Positions 33,116 to 41,666 of a stretch of DNA of 64,000 nucleotides are shown one piece after another (the stretch's first letter is position 1; each line of letters begins with the position of its first letter). The stretch is from Shimia ponticola (lineage in GTDB: Bacteria; Pseudomonadota; Alphaproteobacteria; Rhodobacterales; Rhodobacteraceae): NCBI RefSeq assembly GCF_007995215.1, contig NZ_VCDK01000005.1:1-64000 (forward strand), read 5' to 3'. The translations under genes were made by a program, and so were the position numbers. A model generated the notes under the pieces. That model was given only the letters and a program-made list of their open reading frames with translations, made no database searches and was not told where the DNA came from.

Positions 33116-35186
33116 GGGCCACTTCTGTTGCGAACCCTTCTTCCCGAATTTTCGCCAGAGCCGCCATCGCGATGGCGCACTGCTTGTCCGAAGGCATCTT
33201 GTTCGGGATGGCAGCACATGTCTCCAGTACCCCGACTTCTCTCGGCGAAAGCAAACCGCGTTCCCGCGCCCAGTTGCGCGCCTCTATCCAGAACGCCGCG
33301 CCTAGCCTGTGCACTTCGAGTTCCGCCTCTACACTGTCTTCGACAGCCTTGTCCGCCCGTGCCTCACGAGCACGATCATTGGCAAGTTCCTCAGAGATCA
33401 ATACGCGGTCAAGGCCGTCAGGATAGCTCAGGGACCGTTCTTCCAGCCACTTCCAGCAAGCCTGCTTCTTGGCCCATTCGCTGAAGTTCCGCACACCTTC
33501 CGGGGGATTTGTAATCACGTCCTGGGCTTCAGCAGCGGCTACCAAAAGCGCCGATTTCAGATCGGGTGAAACATCCTGATACCGCCAGACTGCGTCGAGG
33601 TCGACCTGCATTTCCCGCTCGCGCGCGTCGTGAACAAGCTTGGCAATGGCATAGGTCACGATGTTGGCGCGGTATCCACCTTCATACCATTCCGCACCTG
33701 AGACCAGCTTTTCGGTTGCCCGGAATATGATGGTTTTTGCGATCATGCGCCTGAACCAGAGCTCATCGAACGTCGCTCCTTCGGAACCCCATCGCTTGCC
33801 TATGTGCTTGGCGAACTCGGCAAAGTTCTTTTGCGCACCCAAGCTCACGATATGTGGCAAGCAGGCCCAGGTGTTCTCAAATTTCGCGAGATCAGTTTTC
33901 GTCAGAAACTGAGAGCGCGGGAACTCGGAGTCGAATTTCTTGCGCTCTGCAACGGTTCTTCGGCCACGCTCGTCGGCGTACTGGCCTCTCGCGCGTTCGT
34001 AGAACCATTTGGTGTCGCGGTAGCCATCTTCGCCGCGCGCAAGAACCTTTCGAGACAACTCTTCGGTTCGAATGTGAAAGGGGTGGTTTGCGAAGAAGTC
34101 CGCCGCGTTCACCTTATTCTGGCTGTTGGCGTACTCGGAAATTCGCGGAACAACCAGTTCAGACTGCTCTTTAGGCACGATGGTGAGCTTCATTTGAACA
34201 AACACTTGTTCGAGCTGCTCGGCGGAGGCCTTTCGGGCGGCATGCAAGGACGCTGTTGTCTGGCCACCATTGACGATTTGCAGGTTGTCTGCGCGGGTCA
34301 GCTGAAGGCCGTGATCTGCTTTTTCTACGTCAATCGCATCCGCAGTCGCACTGAGGCCGTTATTGTATGAGAAAAACATATGCGGCTCGTCGCGGATGGT
34401 GTCCCGAATGCCCCGGTTCACCTTGCCTCTGGCCTGGAGAAAACTCCTGACGTTGGCTTCCAAAAGGCGAGGGCCCCACTTGTCATAAATTGCGGCAAGT
34501 TGATTGCCCGGAATTATGGCGAGGTAGCTTTCCAACGAAGCATCACTTCCGGACGCGGGCAACAGCGGGATACCCCCTCCGAAATCCTTTTGAAAATCAA
34601 TCAGCAGATTTGCCCGCGCTTGCCCCTGTTCAACGTATTGCCTGAGGCGCTTCAAGTCCCAGACGCTCAGGGTTACGGGCCTTCCGTCGAGGTCTTTTAC
34701 GTTCGCTGCGTCCGCCCGCGCGCGAAAGTCCGCGTTGGTTACAATGATCAGCTTGATTTTCTCCACGTCCTTCCACGTGGTTGCGATCAAGTCAGCAACA
34801 CCGAAACCGGCGCTGGTTTCCTCCAGTTGATCGCGAAAACTGGACTTCAGACTGGAAACAACGAACCTGTACAAACGCTGCAATAGTCGCTGGATTTGAT
34901 CCTTGTTTTGTACACGAACGTCATCACCGATTACGAAATCGCATAGCACGAGGCTGAGCACTCCATCGGCGTCTCTGGGATCACCCCCGTACCCGTCGAT
35001 ACGCATGGGGTTACTCGCCCCGCCACCTTCAAAATAGGCGCGATTTGCCCCATCCAGTTCACCGGCTTCGGTGAGCAGCTCGCCAACCTTTTCAAAAAAA
35101 GCTTCTACAGTAACGAGACCAAGAACGTCTGCGTCGCCTTGGATGTCAGCAATGAGTTCATGATGAAACTCTTCAAGATCACTCAT
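33102..35186 (-). CDS. AIPR (abortive infection phage resistance) protein, MzaD-like
   Basis: 694-aa AIPR family protein. The core motif set is visible: MFFSYNNGLSATADAI and, about 30 residues later, LQIVNGGQTTASLHAA, followed by a helical region. AIPR proteins are found in abortive infection loci and in MutL/Z1-type defence systems, where they may recognise or act on nucleic acid. It overlaps the DUF4420 gene by 8 nt and the DUF2971 gene by 14 nt. The length is within the family range and no frameshift is seen. Confidence 0.9.
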   Translation of the reverse strand: MSDLEEFHHELIADIQGDADVLGLVTVEAFFEKVGELLTEAGELDGANRAYFEGGGASNPMRIDGYGGDPRDADGVLSLVLCDFVIGDDVRVQNKDQIQRLLQRLYRFVVSSLKSSFRDQLEETSAGFGVADLIATTWKDVEKIKLIIVTNADFRARADAANVKDLDGRPVTLSVWDLKRLRQYVEQGQARANLLIDFQKDFGGGIPLLPASGSDASLESYLAIIPGNQLAAIYDKWGPRLLEANVRSFLQARGKVNRGIRDTIRDEPHMFFSYNNGLSATADAIDVEKADHGLQLTRADNLQIVNGGQTTASLHAARKASAEQLEQVFVQMKLTIVPKEQSELVVPRISEYANSQNKVNAADFFANHPFHIRTEELSRKVLARGEDGYRDTKWFYERARGQYADERGRRTVAERKKFDSEFPRSQFLTKTDLAKFENTWACLPHIVSLGAQKNFAEFAKHIGKRWGSEGATFDELWFRRMIAKTIIFRATEKLVSGAEWYEGGYRANIVTYAIAKLVHDAREREMQVDLDAVWRYQDVSPDLKSALLVAAAEAQDVITNPPEGVRNFSEWAKKQACWKWLEERSLSYPDGLDRVLISEELANDRAREARADKAVEDSVEAELEVHRLGAAFWIEARNWARERGLLSPREVGVLETCAAIPNKMPSDKQCAIAMAALAKIREEGFATEVAHDAV

Positions 35187-36141
35187 GCCGGAGACCTTCC
35201 CGGATCAGGTCAACCAAAGCGTCTTCGAGTTTATACGGTTCGCACGAATCCAGAGCTATTGCATAGCGGACGTTCTCCACGCCTTGAGTAAGAGGCACGG
35301 AAATTCGAGGAAAACCATCTATCACTTCGTAGTCGGTTACTACGCCAAGCAGCCACCTTCGGTCATCATAGTCGTTTTCAGGATCGTATCCCGTCGAGTA
35401 GAGAGCCTCTTCCCAAGCCTCGAAAGCTGCGCCGTCATCTTCAAACATTTCTGACGTCATGCGTATATGATCATGTAGGCTTTGACCTTCAGGCAAGACG
35501 GCCGACGCAACGTTTGCTACACGCAAGAACAATCGGCTACCTTCTACGTCTGCCAATTGGTCTTCTGAGGAAATCGCAACGAAAGGCTTCGCGGCCACCC
35601 GCCTTGCCTTGACCTCAACGCAGCTTCCGATCAATTCGAAATCCTTCGCCGAGCCGGTCGGGCCTGTCCAAGCCTCGATTGCAGTTTCTGGTCCAAACGC
35701 TGATACAAGCTCTCGAAGGAACGCCAACTCGCCAACTAGACCTCTCTGTTCTTCGACGGACAATCCGTTGGCCTTGCCACCGCGCAGGAGGTGATACCAG
35801 CGTCTCGTGCGTTGAATTGCTCTAGAGAGAGCTTCATCTCGTTCAGCACCGGCTTCCCCGGCCTCGACCACGTCCCGGCAAAGGGTCTCGAAGATCTCGA
35901 CCTGACTTTTTTCCTTGAGGCCTAGAACGAATGCTGACCCGCCTGAAATCGGTCGGAAGGAGGCAACAAGGTTCTTCAATTTCGGTAAACGTGGCAGTGG
36001 CTGCGGCAGACTGGGCAGCCTCATCATCAGGCCAGGCATGCCTGCTTCCAACATCACCCAGAAGAAATCAAAACGGCCTGCCACATCGACCCGCTTTGCC
36101 TCGTCCGGACCAAGTCTTTCCCAAGGATCATGAAGCTTCAA
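35179..36141 (-). CDS. PD-(D/E)XK motif protein (DUF4420), predicted nuclease, MzaC-like
   Basis: About 320-aa DUF4420 protein with a restriction-endonuclease-like core. A conserved Glu lies in GLVGELAFLRELV, and the catalytic pair follows in AKDFELIGSCVEVKARR (D, then E-V-K), so it is the likely DNA-cutting subunit. Start: TTG 36141 has a perfect AGGAGG at 6 nt, giving a 14-nt overlap with the Z1 gene. ATG 36159 and ATG 36171 are possible but poorly spaced. The N-terminus after the TTG reads KLHDPWERL. Confidence 0.87.
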   Translation of the reverse strand: MKLHDPWERLGPDEAKRVDVAGRFDFFWVMLEAGMPGLMMRLPSLPQPLPRLPKLKNLVASFRPISGGSAFVLGLKEKSQVEIFETLCRDVVEAGEAGAERDEALSRAIQRTRRWYHLLRGGKANGLSVEEQRGLVGELAFLRELVSAFGPETAIEAWTGPTGSAKDFELIGSCVEVKARRVAAKPFVAISSEDQLADVEGSRLFLRVANVASAVLPEGQSLHDHIRMTSEMFEDDGAAFEAWEEALYSTGYDPENDYDDRRWLLGVVTDYEVIDGFPRISVPLTQGVENVRYAIALDSCEPYKLEDALVDLIREGLRHE

Positions 36142-38890
36142 GTGCTGCCTCCTGATCATCGTCTTCGTCATCCTCGCCGAAGAGTTCCTGATAACGTACA
36201 GTGTTCACCACGTACTCGACCCTCTCGGCGGGGCGTGACGAAACGGGAAGGCTTATACCCCATGCCACAACAGGGTCAGCGGGTATGAGTTCCACTTCTC
36301 TCTTCCCTTTTGTTCTTTCGATTGGAAGAGGCTTGACCAGCATCAGCATTAATAGCGGGCGTTCTCGTGCGGACCGATAGATAGAACCGGGATAACTTGG
36401 TCTATTTCCGCTAATGTTAGGGCGTGATCGGTATTCTTCTTCGACCGCCGAAATCGTTTCATCATCCAACCCTGCCTTTTCAAAGCTTGCATCGGCCACA
36501 CGCATTCGTTTCCCGCCAAATGGAATGAACCCTTCCGTTAGCTTCATAGGGTCAACTGATCGGGTAATTGGTTTAATTGATCGACCCAGAGTATGAACAT
36601 CATCACCGGACTTCTTTCCGGTGATCAGTACATCCCAAATCGGCAGCTCATCATCTCGTCTTGTTCGAATATATTGACGAATGGGACCCGGGTCGGATGC
36701 AATGCTCTGTTCCGCATTTCTCCAACCAGCCAAGAACCTATCCACGATTTCGACAGGAACACCCATAACGCAGGTGCCTGCTGATACCGTCCGCTCTTCA
36801 AATCCTCCGGAGTTCAACTCTTGAACCAATCGTTTCGCGGTATCAGTGTTGCTCCTAAGGTCATCTGAGCGAATGCTCACTCTCGATGTCTCCACAAATT
36901 TGTTCGAAAGCCCTACCAGAGTAGTAACCTTTTTGCCCGATCCCATCTTATTCCGTGCGGTCACTAGAAGTGACGCGGGGTGACTTCTTACGGCCAACCC
37001 AAACATACGAGGCGTTGCCTTGGCTTTCTCCATGGTTCGCAACTCCTCGTGCAATTCTTCGGCGGCGTTCGCAATGAACGCGTACCAATCAATTGCTTCA
37101 GTAGGCATCCAGATACGGCAGAGATCCTCGTAGTTCCGCTTCGGCCCTTCTCCAGCTCCTCGATAGCCGAACCATCGCCCCATCTGCATGAGCGTATCGT
37201 ACATCATCGTGTTGCGCAGGAACCAGGTTACGGTCAGGCCCTCAAGCGTCAGCCCACGTGACAACGAGAACCCACCGACAGCAACAACGGTCTGCCCCCT
37301 TTCTCCCGAATTCGAATAGTCCAAATCATTGGCCCGGCTGTTTACCTCTACTATTTTGGCGGAAGCGATGGCATCAAGCAGTTCGGACTGAATCGAGGGC
37401 CAATCGAATTCGGTTTCGGAGTATTCCTCCTGCCAGACGCCATGGAGCGCGGCAATCTCCGGATCACTCAATGCGGCAGTGCCCCGACTCGCATTGATGC
37501 GAACCGAATTCTGGATCCGCTCTAGCGCTTCGTGAAGGCGATTTCGAAGGCGGCCCTGAACGGCGGTGAAGCGGCTCGCATTGACTAGCATCGAGCAATG
37601 TGCGGCCCCCTGCCCACGCATGTTCCTGATGGTTCTAGCCAGCAGGAAAGCTCGTAGCGCTTGGGTTAACGACGACGGTAGTGCATCGAGCTCATGATCT
37701 ATCTTGTGCTTGATCGGCAGAATGTCCTCGTTGTCCGTGATGTAACGAAGCCAGATTGGCTCGCCTTCCTCTGGCAGGCCATCCACGAAGATTTTGTTCG
37801 GTCCGAAATAGTTGGTGGGCGCGTCAAGGCCGATGATGAAATCCCTCGGAAAGAGGTCTTCTTCATGCATCTCGTCGTCCTGATCGGGATCAATGAAGAT
37901 ATTGGCGAACGGGGTCGCCGTGTACCCCACATAGCAACTCCGGTGGAACATCTTCAGCAAGTCACGAATCTGACCATTGATCGTTGTGACTAGATTTTTG
38001 CCATATTTCGTATTGATCGACGCGTTGTCAGCCTCGTCATCGATCAATAGCATTGGCTGGTCGATCATCTCTTGATCGCCACGGGCGTTATTGTCCTTCA
38101 ACCAGTCGAGCAGGTTAGAGAGAGTGCGGTAATTCTTCTTGATCACCAGTACGACCGGCTCGCGATAATCCCCAATCTCACTGCTGTCGCTGTCGGCTCT
38201 AGCTTTGTTGAAGTCGTGAATGCGTGTGGTCAGCGGTACAGGTCTTTTGCTCGGATCAAATTCTCCGGCTCCAAGTACATATTTTCTCCCACCTACAGTT
38301 CGTCCCCATTGCTTTCCTGAATCAACGCCTATCAAGCTTTCATCGATGCGTTCTTGAGTCTGGTTCCGGAGGTTGTTGTGAATTCCCGCGACTACGATGA
38401 TCAGCTTATAGCCAGCGTCTGCCGCTTTGCAGATCAGACCAGAGTAATTAGCGGTTTTTCCGCTCTGGACGTGGCCTACGACCATCCCCCTTCGGTCCCA
38501 TTGTTTTTCGAGGCGAGGGTTCCCGAGGCGGCTCAGTATTGTATCCGTGACTTGGTCCGTGGATGTGATGACGTCTCTGGGTAAATTCTTCTTGAATAGG
38601 AGTTTTCGATAACGATCCCAGTAGAATGGTTTGATTGATGGCTTTGCGTCATCCAGCCACGGTTCGAAATCAGGGTCATCGTCTTCAACAATAGAGACCA
38701 AACCTGCCTTGATCCCTTGCTTGTGCTCGATTTCTCGCGCAATTAGCTCGATCTCCGCGTCTCTTAGACTTGGCGCAATCGCAGCTGCGACCCCGCGGAC
38801 CATCGTCCGCAACTCTTCTTCTGTCTTCCGAGGCTGATTGAACAGGCCCATCTCGACCATGTTCATCACCGTTTCAATGTCTTCACTCAT
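36128..38890 (-). CDS. Z1 domain helicase-like ATPase, MzaB-like
   Basis: 920-aa Z1 protein, a superfamily 2 helicase-like ATPase. Walker A lies in VVGHVQSGKTANY, Walker B is the DDEAD box in MLLIDDEADNAS, the motif III-like block is YVGYTATPFANIF, and the late family hallmark is GGFSLSRGLTLEGLT leading to MQMGRWFGYR. Z1 proteins are known from MutL/MORC-type restriction-like systems. The start ATG 38890 overlaps the ATPase gene stop by 4 nt (ATGA). It probably couples target recognition to DNA remodelling or cleavage with the nuclease encoded next. Confidence 0.94.
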   Translation of the reverse strand: MSEDIETVMNMVEMGLFNQPRKTEEELRTMVRGVAAAIAPSLRDAEIELIAREIEHKQGIKAGLVSIVEDDDPDFEPWLDDAKPSIKPFYWDRYRKLLFKKNLPRDVITSTDQVTDTILSRLGNPRLEKQWDRRGMVVGHVQSGKTANYSGLICKAADAGYKLIIVVAGIHNNLRNQTQERIDESLIGVDSGKQWGRTVGGRKYVLGAGEFDPSKRPVPLTTRIHDFNKARADSDSSEIGDYREPVVLVIKKNYRTLSNLLDWLKDNNARGDQEMIDQPMLLIDDEADNASINTKYGKNLVTTINGQIRDLLKMFHRSCYVGYTATPFANIFIDPDQDDEMHEEDLFPRDFIIGLDAPTNYFGPNKIFVDGLPEEGEPIWLRYITDNEDILPIKHKIDHELDALPSSLTQALRAFLLARTIRNMRGQGAAHCSMLVNASRFTAVQGRLRNRLHEALERIQNSVRINASRGTAALSDPEIAALHGVWQEEYSETEFDWPSIQSELLDAIASAKIVEVNSRANDLDYSNSGERGQTVVAVGGFSLSRGLTLEGLTVTWFLRNTMMYDTLMQMGRWFGYRGAGEGPKRNYEDLCRIWMPTEAIDWYAFIANAAEELHEELRTMEKAKATPRMFGLAVRSHPASLLVTARNKMGSGKKVTTLVGLSNKFVETSRVSIRSDDLRSNTDTAKRLVQELNSGGFEERTVSAGTCVMGVPVEIVDRFLAGWRNAEQSIASDPGPIRQYIRTRRDDELPIWDVLITGKKSGDDVHTLGRSIKPITRSVDPMKLTEGFIPFGGKRMRVADASFEKAGLDDETISAVEEEYRSRPNISGNRPSYPGSIYRSARERPLLMLMLVKPLPIERTKGKREVELIPADPVVAWGISLPVSSRPAERVEYVVNTVRYQELFGEDDEDDDQEAALEAS

Positions 38891-40374
38891 GAACTTCGTG
38901 TCCTCAGAAAATCTTCCAGAATTGGGGCGGCAGTTTCCCACCGAGCTCGTAGGAAAGGGTTGCTTTGCATGGTGTCTGATAGAGTATCTGAAGGCACACC
39001 GCTTTCCATCAGAGTAACCGCGAGGGAGTAGACCAGCTCTTCGAGGTCATTTGCCGATGTTTCGTCGGCCGCGACCGCTTCCGCATTCCCCACAAGTTCA
39101 GCATGCAGGGTCTCGATGGGCAGGCCAGAACCGACGATGCGCAAGCAACGCTCGAAACCCTCCAAAAGTTCGTCTGGCAACTGCTCTGCGTAAGTTCGAA
39201 AAACAGGGTGTTCCAGATTAGGTCGGAAAACGATCTGTCCGTCCTTCTGCACCCGGCTCCAAATCGGGAACCGAGTCTCATCTACCAGCTTTTGCCCTCG
39301 GCTCCGATACGTTCGCTTGGATGTACCGACGAACCTTTCAACCACTTTCTTCAGTCGCTCACGTACTAAGGGCGGCAGTTGAGCCGAAGCCTTTTTGACG
39401 TCGATCTTCCATTCCGCGTCCATCGTGTTCGGGATATCGACAGCGATACGGCAAAGCTTGGTGAGCTCGGTCTGACGTGCGAGACCCAGCCATCCGCCCG
39501 AGATGATAAGACGCTTCTCCCTATAAACGTAGAGCCCCTGCGACTTCAGATGCCCTTCAGGACCACCGATTTCTTCCCACTCTTCGCGGCTCATGCGTTT
39601 GTGATGCGGCAGGGTGTGGCATCTGATCAGGACGTCGCCCTGTCGAAGCCGTAGAAGCTCTTCAGGGTCTTTTTGAGTTGCAACATGCGATGAGGCCATT
39701 GGGTCAATCGGCTTCAAACGCCGACCATTCAGGCGCAATGTTAAGCTGGGATTGGTTCCTTCAATAAATCGATGAAAGACCAAACATAAATGCCTTTCCG
39801 CTTGAGACAGTTCGGAATTTATGTGTTCGGCTCGCTTGACAAGGTCATGGGTGTAGCCGCCGTTCAAACGATCCAGATTTTCCCAAATTACGACAGTTCC
39901 TGTTTCAGGCAACAACTCCCGCCCAAGCAGTGAAGAAGTGTCGTCGATTAACTCCAAACTCCAGTCGTTTCTCTTCGAAATCCTATCAAGGTTCCATCGA
40001 GCGCAAGCGATTGAACCGTTTTTTCGTGTCAGAACGGTGAGGCTTCGGCACTGTGAAAAGCTTGCGCTCTTAAGTCCTAGGCCAAAACGACCCAAATCCT
40101 CTGCGCTTCGCTCATGTGTCGGATTCTTGGAGCCCAAACGCATGGCCTCAATGAGTTCAACTTCCGTCATCCCAATGCCATCATCAGCTATTGCGATCCA
40201 TGGTTTGTCAGAAGCGGTATCAGCAGTGAGGCTGACGTCCTTTGCTTTGGCGGTGATTGCATTGTCTACGATATCGGCCAAAGCCGTCTCGAGACTGTAT
40301 CCGAAATCTCTATGTCCTTCGATTAGGGAGGCGGCATAAGGGGATGCATCGACCTTCCGAATTGAACAACTCAT
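38887..40374 (-). CDS. MutL/MORC-type GHKL ATPase, MzaA-like
   Basis: 495 aa. The N-terminal GHKL (Bergerat) ATPase is complete: N-box ALADIVDNAITAKA with Asn38, G1 box ADDGIGM (about 64-69) and G2 box LGRFGLGLKSASF (about 94-106). The rest resembles the MutL/MORC-like proteins of prokaryotic restriction-type loci. ATP-driven dimer clamping on DNA is the family mode of action. It is the first gene of the five-gene operon. The start is ATG 40374; a GTG two codons upstream exists. A candidate promoter is at 40390-40418. Confidence 0.92.
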   Translation of the reverse strand: MSCSIRKVDASPYAASLIEGHRDFGYSLETALADIVDNAITAKAKDVSLTADTASDKPWIAIADDGIGMTEVELIEAMRLGSKNPTHERSAEDLGRFGLGLKSASFSQCRSLTVLTRKNGSIACARWNLDRISKRNDWSLELIDDTSSLLGRELLPETGTVVIWENLDRLNGGYTHDLVKRAEHINSELSQAERHLCLVFHRFIEGTNPSLTLRLNGRRLKPIDPMASSHVATQKDPEELLRLRQGDVLIRCHTLPHHKRMSREEWEEIGGPEGHLKSQGLYVYREKRLIISGGWLGLARQTELTKLCRIAVDIPNTMDAEWKIDVKKASAQLPPLVRERLKKVVERFVGTSKRTYRSRGQKLVDETRFPIWSRVQKDGQIVFRPNLEHPVFRTYAEQLPDELLEGFERCLRIVGSGLPIETLHAELVGNAEAVAADETSANDLEELVYSLAVTLMESGVPSDTLSDTMQSNPFLRARWETAAPILEDFLRTRSS

Positions 40375-40389
40375 TGGCACGACAACAAT

Positions 40390-40418
40390 TTAACAATCCA
40401 AATTCAACAATATTTCAA
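40390..40418 (-). promoter_or_regulatory. Candidate promoter of the Mza-like operon
   Basis: On the minus strand -35 TTGAAA (40413-40418) and -10 TGTTAA (40390-40395) are 17 bp apart in an AT-rich 65-bp gap just before the MutL-like gene. The -10 match is weak. Confidence 0.35.
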
Positions 40419-40439
40419 GCCAGTTGATACTTCTTGCGC

Positions 40440-40736
40440 TCATTCTTCAAGCAAGTTTCTAAGGTTTTTCGTTGTAAGGAATAATGTCATTGCAGAGACT
40501 AGAACGAACGGAACGAGTAACCCGGAGATCGCAACCGCAGTTACAGCAAATCCAGAGAGTAGATTGAAAGGTTGGATTTGTTCGCCGATCGCGAGACCGA
40601 TAAAGCCGCTCAAGTAAATCGAGCTGCAGATCAAGAGAAAAATAAGAAGTGGTTCCAGTGGTTTCTCAAACTTTCTAAACGCGTGCTCCAAGGCAGCCCT
40701 GCGGATCAGTTTCCATTTCTTGCTTGGTTCTTGCAT
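40440..40736 (-). CDS. Small two-helix membrane protein
   Basis: 98 aa with a basic N-terminus (KKWKLIRRAALEHAFRKFEK), two long hydrophobic segments (about 28-52, PLLIFLLICSSIYLSGFIGLA, and about 60-90, SGFAVTAVAISGLLVPFVLV), and a short charged tail. No family is recognised. It lies 4 nt after the XRE regulator and 65 nt before the defence operon. It could be a defence-associated membrane component or an unrelated passenger. Confidence 0.72.
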   Translation of the reverse strand: MQEPSKKWKLIRRAALEHAFRKFEKPLEPLLIFLLICSSIYLSGFIGLAIGEQIQPFNLLSGFAVTAVAISGLLVPFVLVSAMTLFLTTKNLRNLLEE

Positions 40737-40740
40737 TTGC

Positions 40741-41163
40741 TTACTCCCTTACGAGTTCGATCCAAGTGTGAACGTCATCATCCGTTACTTCCCGCCCCTC
40801 GACTTGCGACTGGTACCAGCGCGCGACGATGGCACCACGTTTTTCGCTCCTAATCTTGATACCAGCACCTTCTAGGTACTGATCGAGCGAGGTCTCGATC
40901 CTCTTCAGTGCATCAAAATCGTGACCGGCACGGATCGACTGCGTGCCAAGCAGCAACCAAGCAACGTCGACCTCATATCGTCTGTGCATCTTGATCAGTG
41001 CTTCGATTGGGATGCCGCGCTTACCCTTCTCATAGCTGTGATAAGCCCGATGCGAGACGCCGATTGCCTCTGCCATCGCGGCCTGCGAAACGCCTATTTC
41101 GCTGCGTGAGATGGCCAGGCGCGCACCTACTTCCGCGAACATATCAACATCTTCTTGCGCCAT
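40741..41163 (-). CDS. XRE-family transcriptional regulator
   Basis: 140-aa protein with an N-terminal helix-turn-helix (about residues 10-62): ARLAISRSEIGVSQAAMAEAI, then GVSHRAYHSYEKGKRGIPIE, ending with WLLLGTQS. The C-terminal part is helical. I chose ATG 41163, with GGGAAG 5 nt upstream and a normal XRE N-terminus; the longer frame has no support. It probably binds the dyad at 41186-41220, controlling itself, the small membrane protein, perhaps the defence operon, and the divergent excisionase-integrase pair. Confidence 0.88.
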   Translation of the reverse strand: MAQEDVDMFAEVGARLAISRSEIGVSQAAMAEAIGVSHRAYHSYEKGKRGIPIEALIKMHRRYEVDVAWLLLGTQSIRAGHDFDALKRIETSLDQYLEGAGIKIRSEKRGAIVARWYQSQVEGREVTDDDVHTWIELVRE

Positions 41164-41185
41164 TCCGACTTCCCAATTGACGAAA

Positions 41186-41220
41186 GCGCAATTTTGTATA
41201 AACATCGCACAAAATGACGC
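41186..41220. promoter_or_regulatory. Operator dyad between the XRE regulator and excisionase genes
   Basis: Inverted repeat GCG-nn-ATTTTGT (41186-41197) and ACAAAAT-nn-CGC (41209-41220) with an 11-bp centre. The half-sites are about two helical turns apart, which suits an XRE dimer. It lies 23 bp upstream of the XRE start codon and 99 bp before the excisionase-like gene. Confidence 0.6.
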
Positions 41221-41318
41221 AAATTTCCGTTTGAGTCCATCTGAGCACGTCAGAAGGTACCAAACAAGCGCTTCCATGCGTACGCACGATTCAACTCATA
41301 TGGACAAGGATGATTGAA

Positions 41319-41666
41319 ATGGCAGAGACCGACAAATCCGACAGCTCGCAAATCCTCGGGCTTGGGAAAAAGCCATCCGAATGGGTAGAGCTGATGGCAG
41401 ATATGGGCATCGACATTTCAGAACGAACGCTTCGCGAACGGGCCAACGAAACAGGGGCGTTCTACCGCCTTGGGCGGACCATGCTGATCACACCCGCGCA
41501 GATCGACAAGATTTTTGAAGGAGGCCAGGCATGCCGCTCCAAATCTACAAGAGGGGTCGCTTCTACTGGGCTAAGGGCTGGGTCGAGTACAACGGCAGGC
41601 CAATCGCAGGCCCATACCGGCGAAGCACTAAGGCATCTACAGAAGCGGGCGCACGGGACTGGATAA
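41319..41666 (+). CDS. Excisionase-like DNA-binding protein
   Basis: 115 aa. The central part (LGKKPSEWVELMADMGIDIS, then ERTLRERANETGAFYRLGRT) resembles the MerR-like helix-turn-helix of excisionases and AlpA-type proteins encoded next to integrases, with LITPAQIDKIFEG completing the fold. The last 40 residues overlap the integrase gene (136 nt) and look low-complexity, so the functional domain is the first about 75. ATG 41319 has AAGGA at 8 nt. Its likely job is to direct the integrase towards excision. Confidence 0.72.
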   Translation: MAETDKSDSSQILGLGKKPSEWVELMADMGIDISERTLRERANETGAFYRLGRTMLITPAQIDKIFEGGQACRSKSTRGVASTGLRAGSSTTAGQSQAHTGEALRHLQKRAHGTG

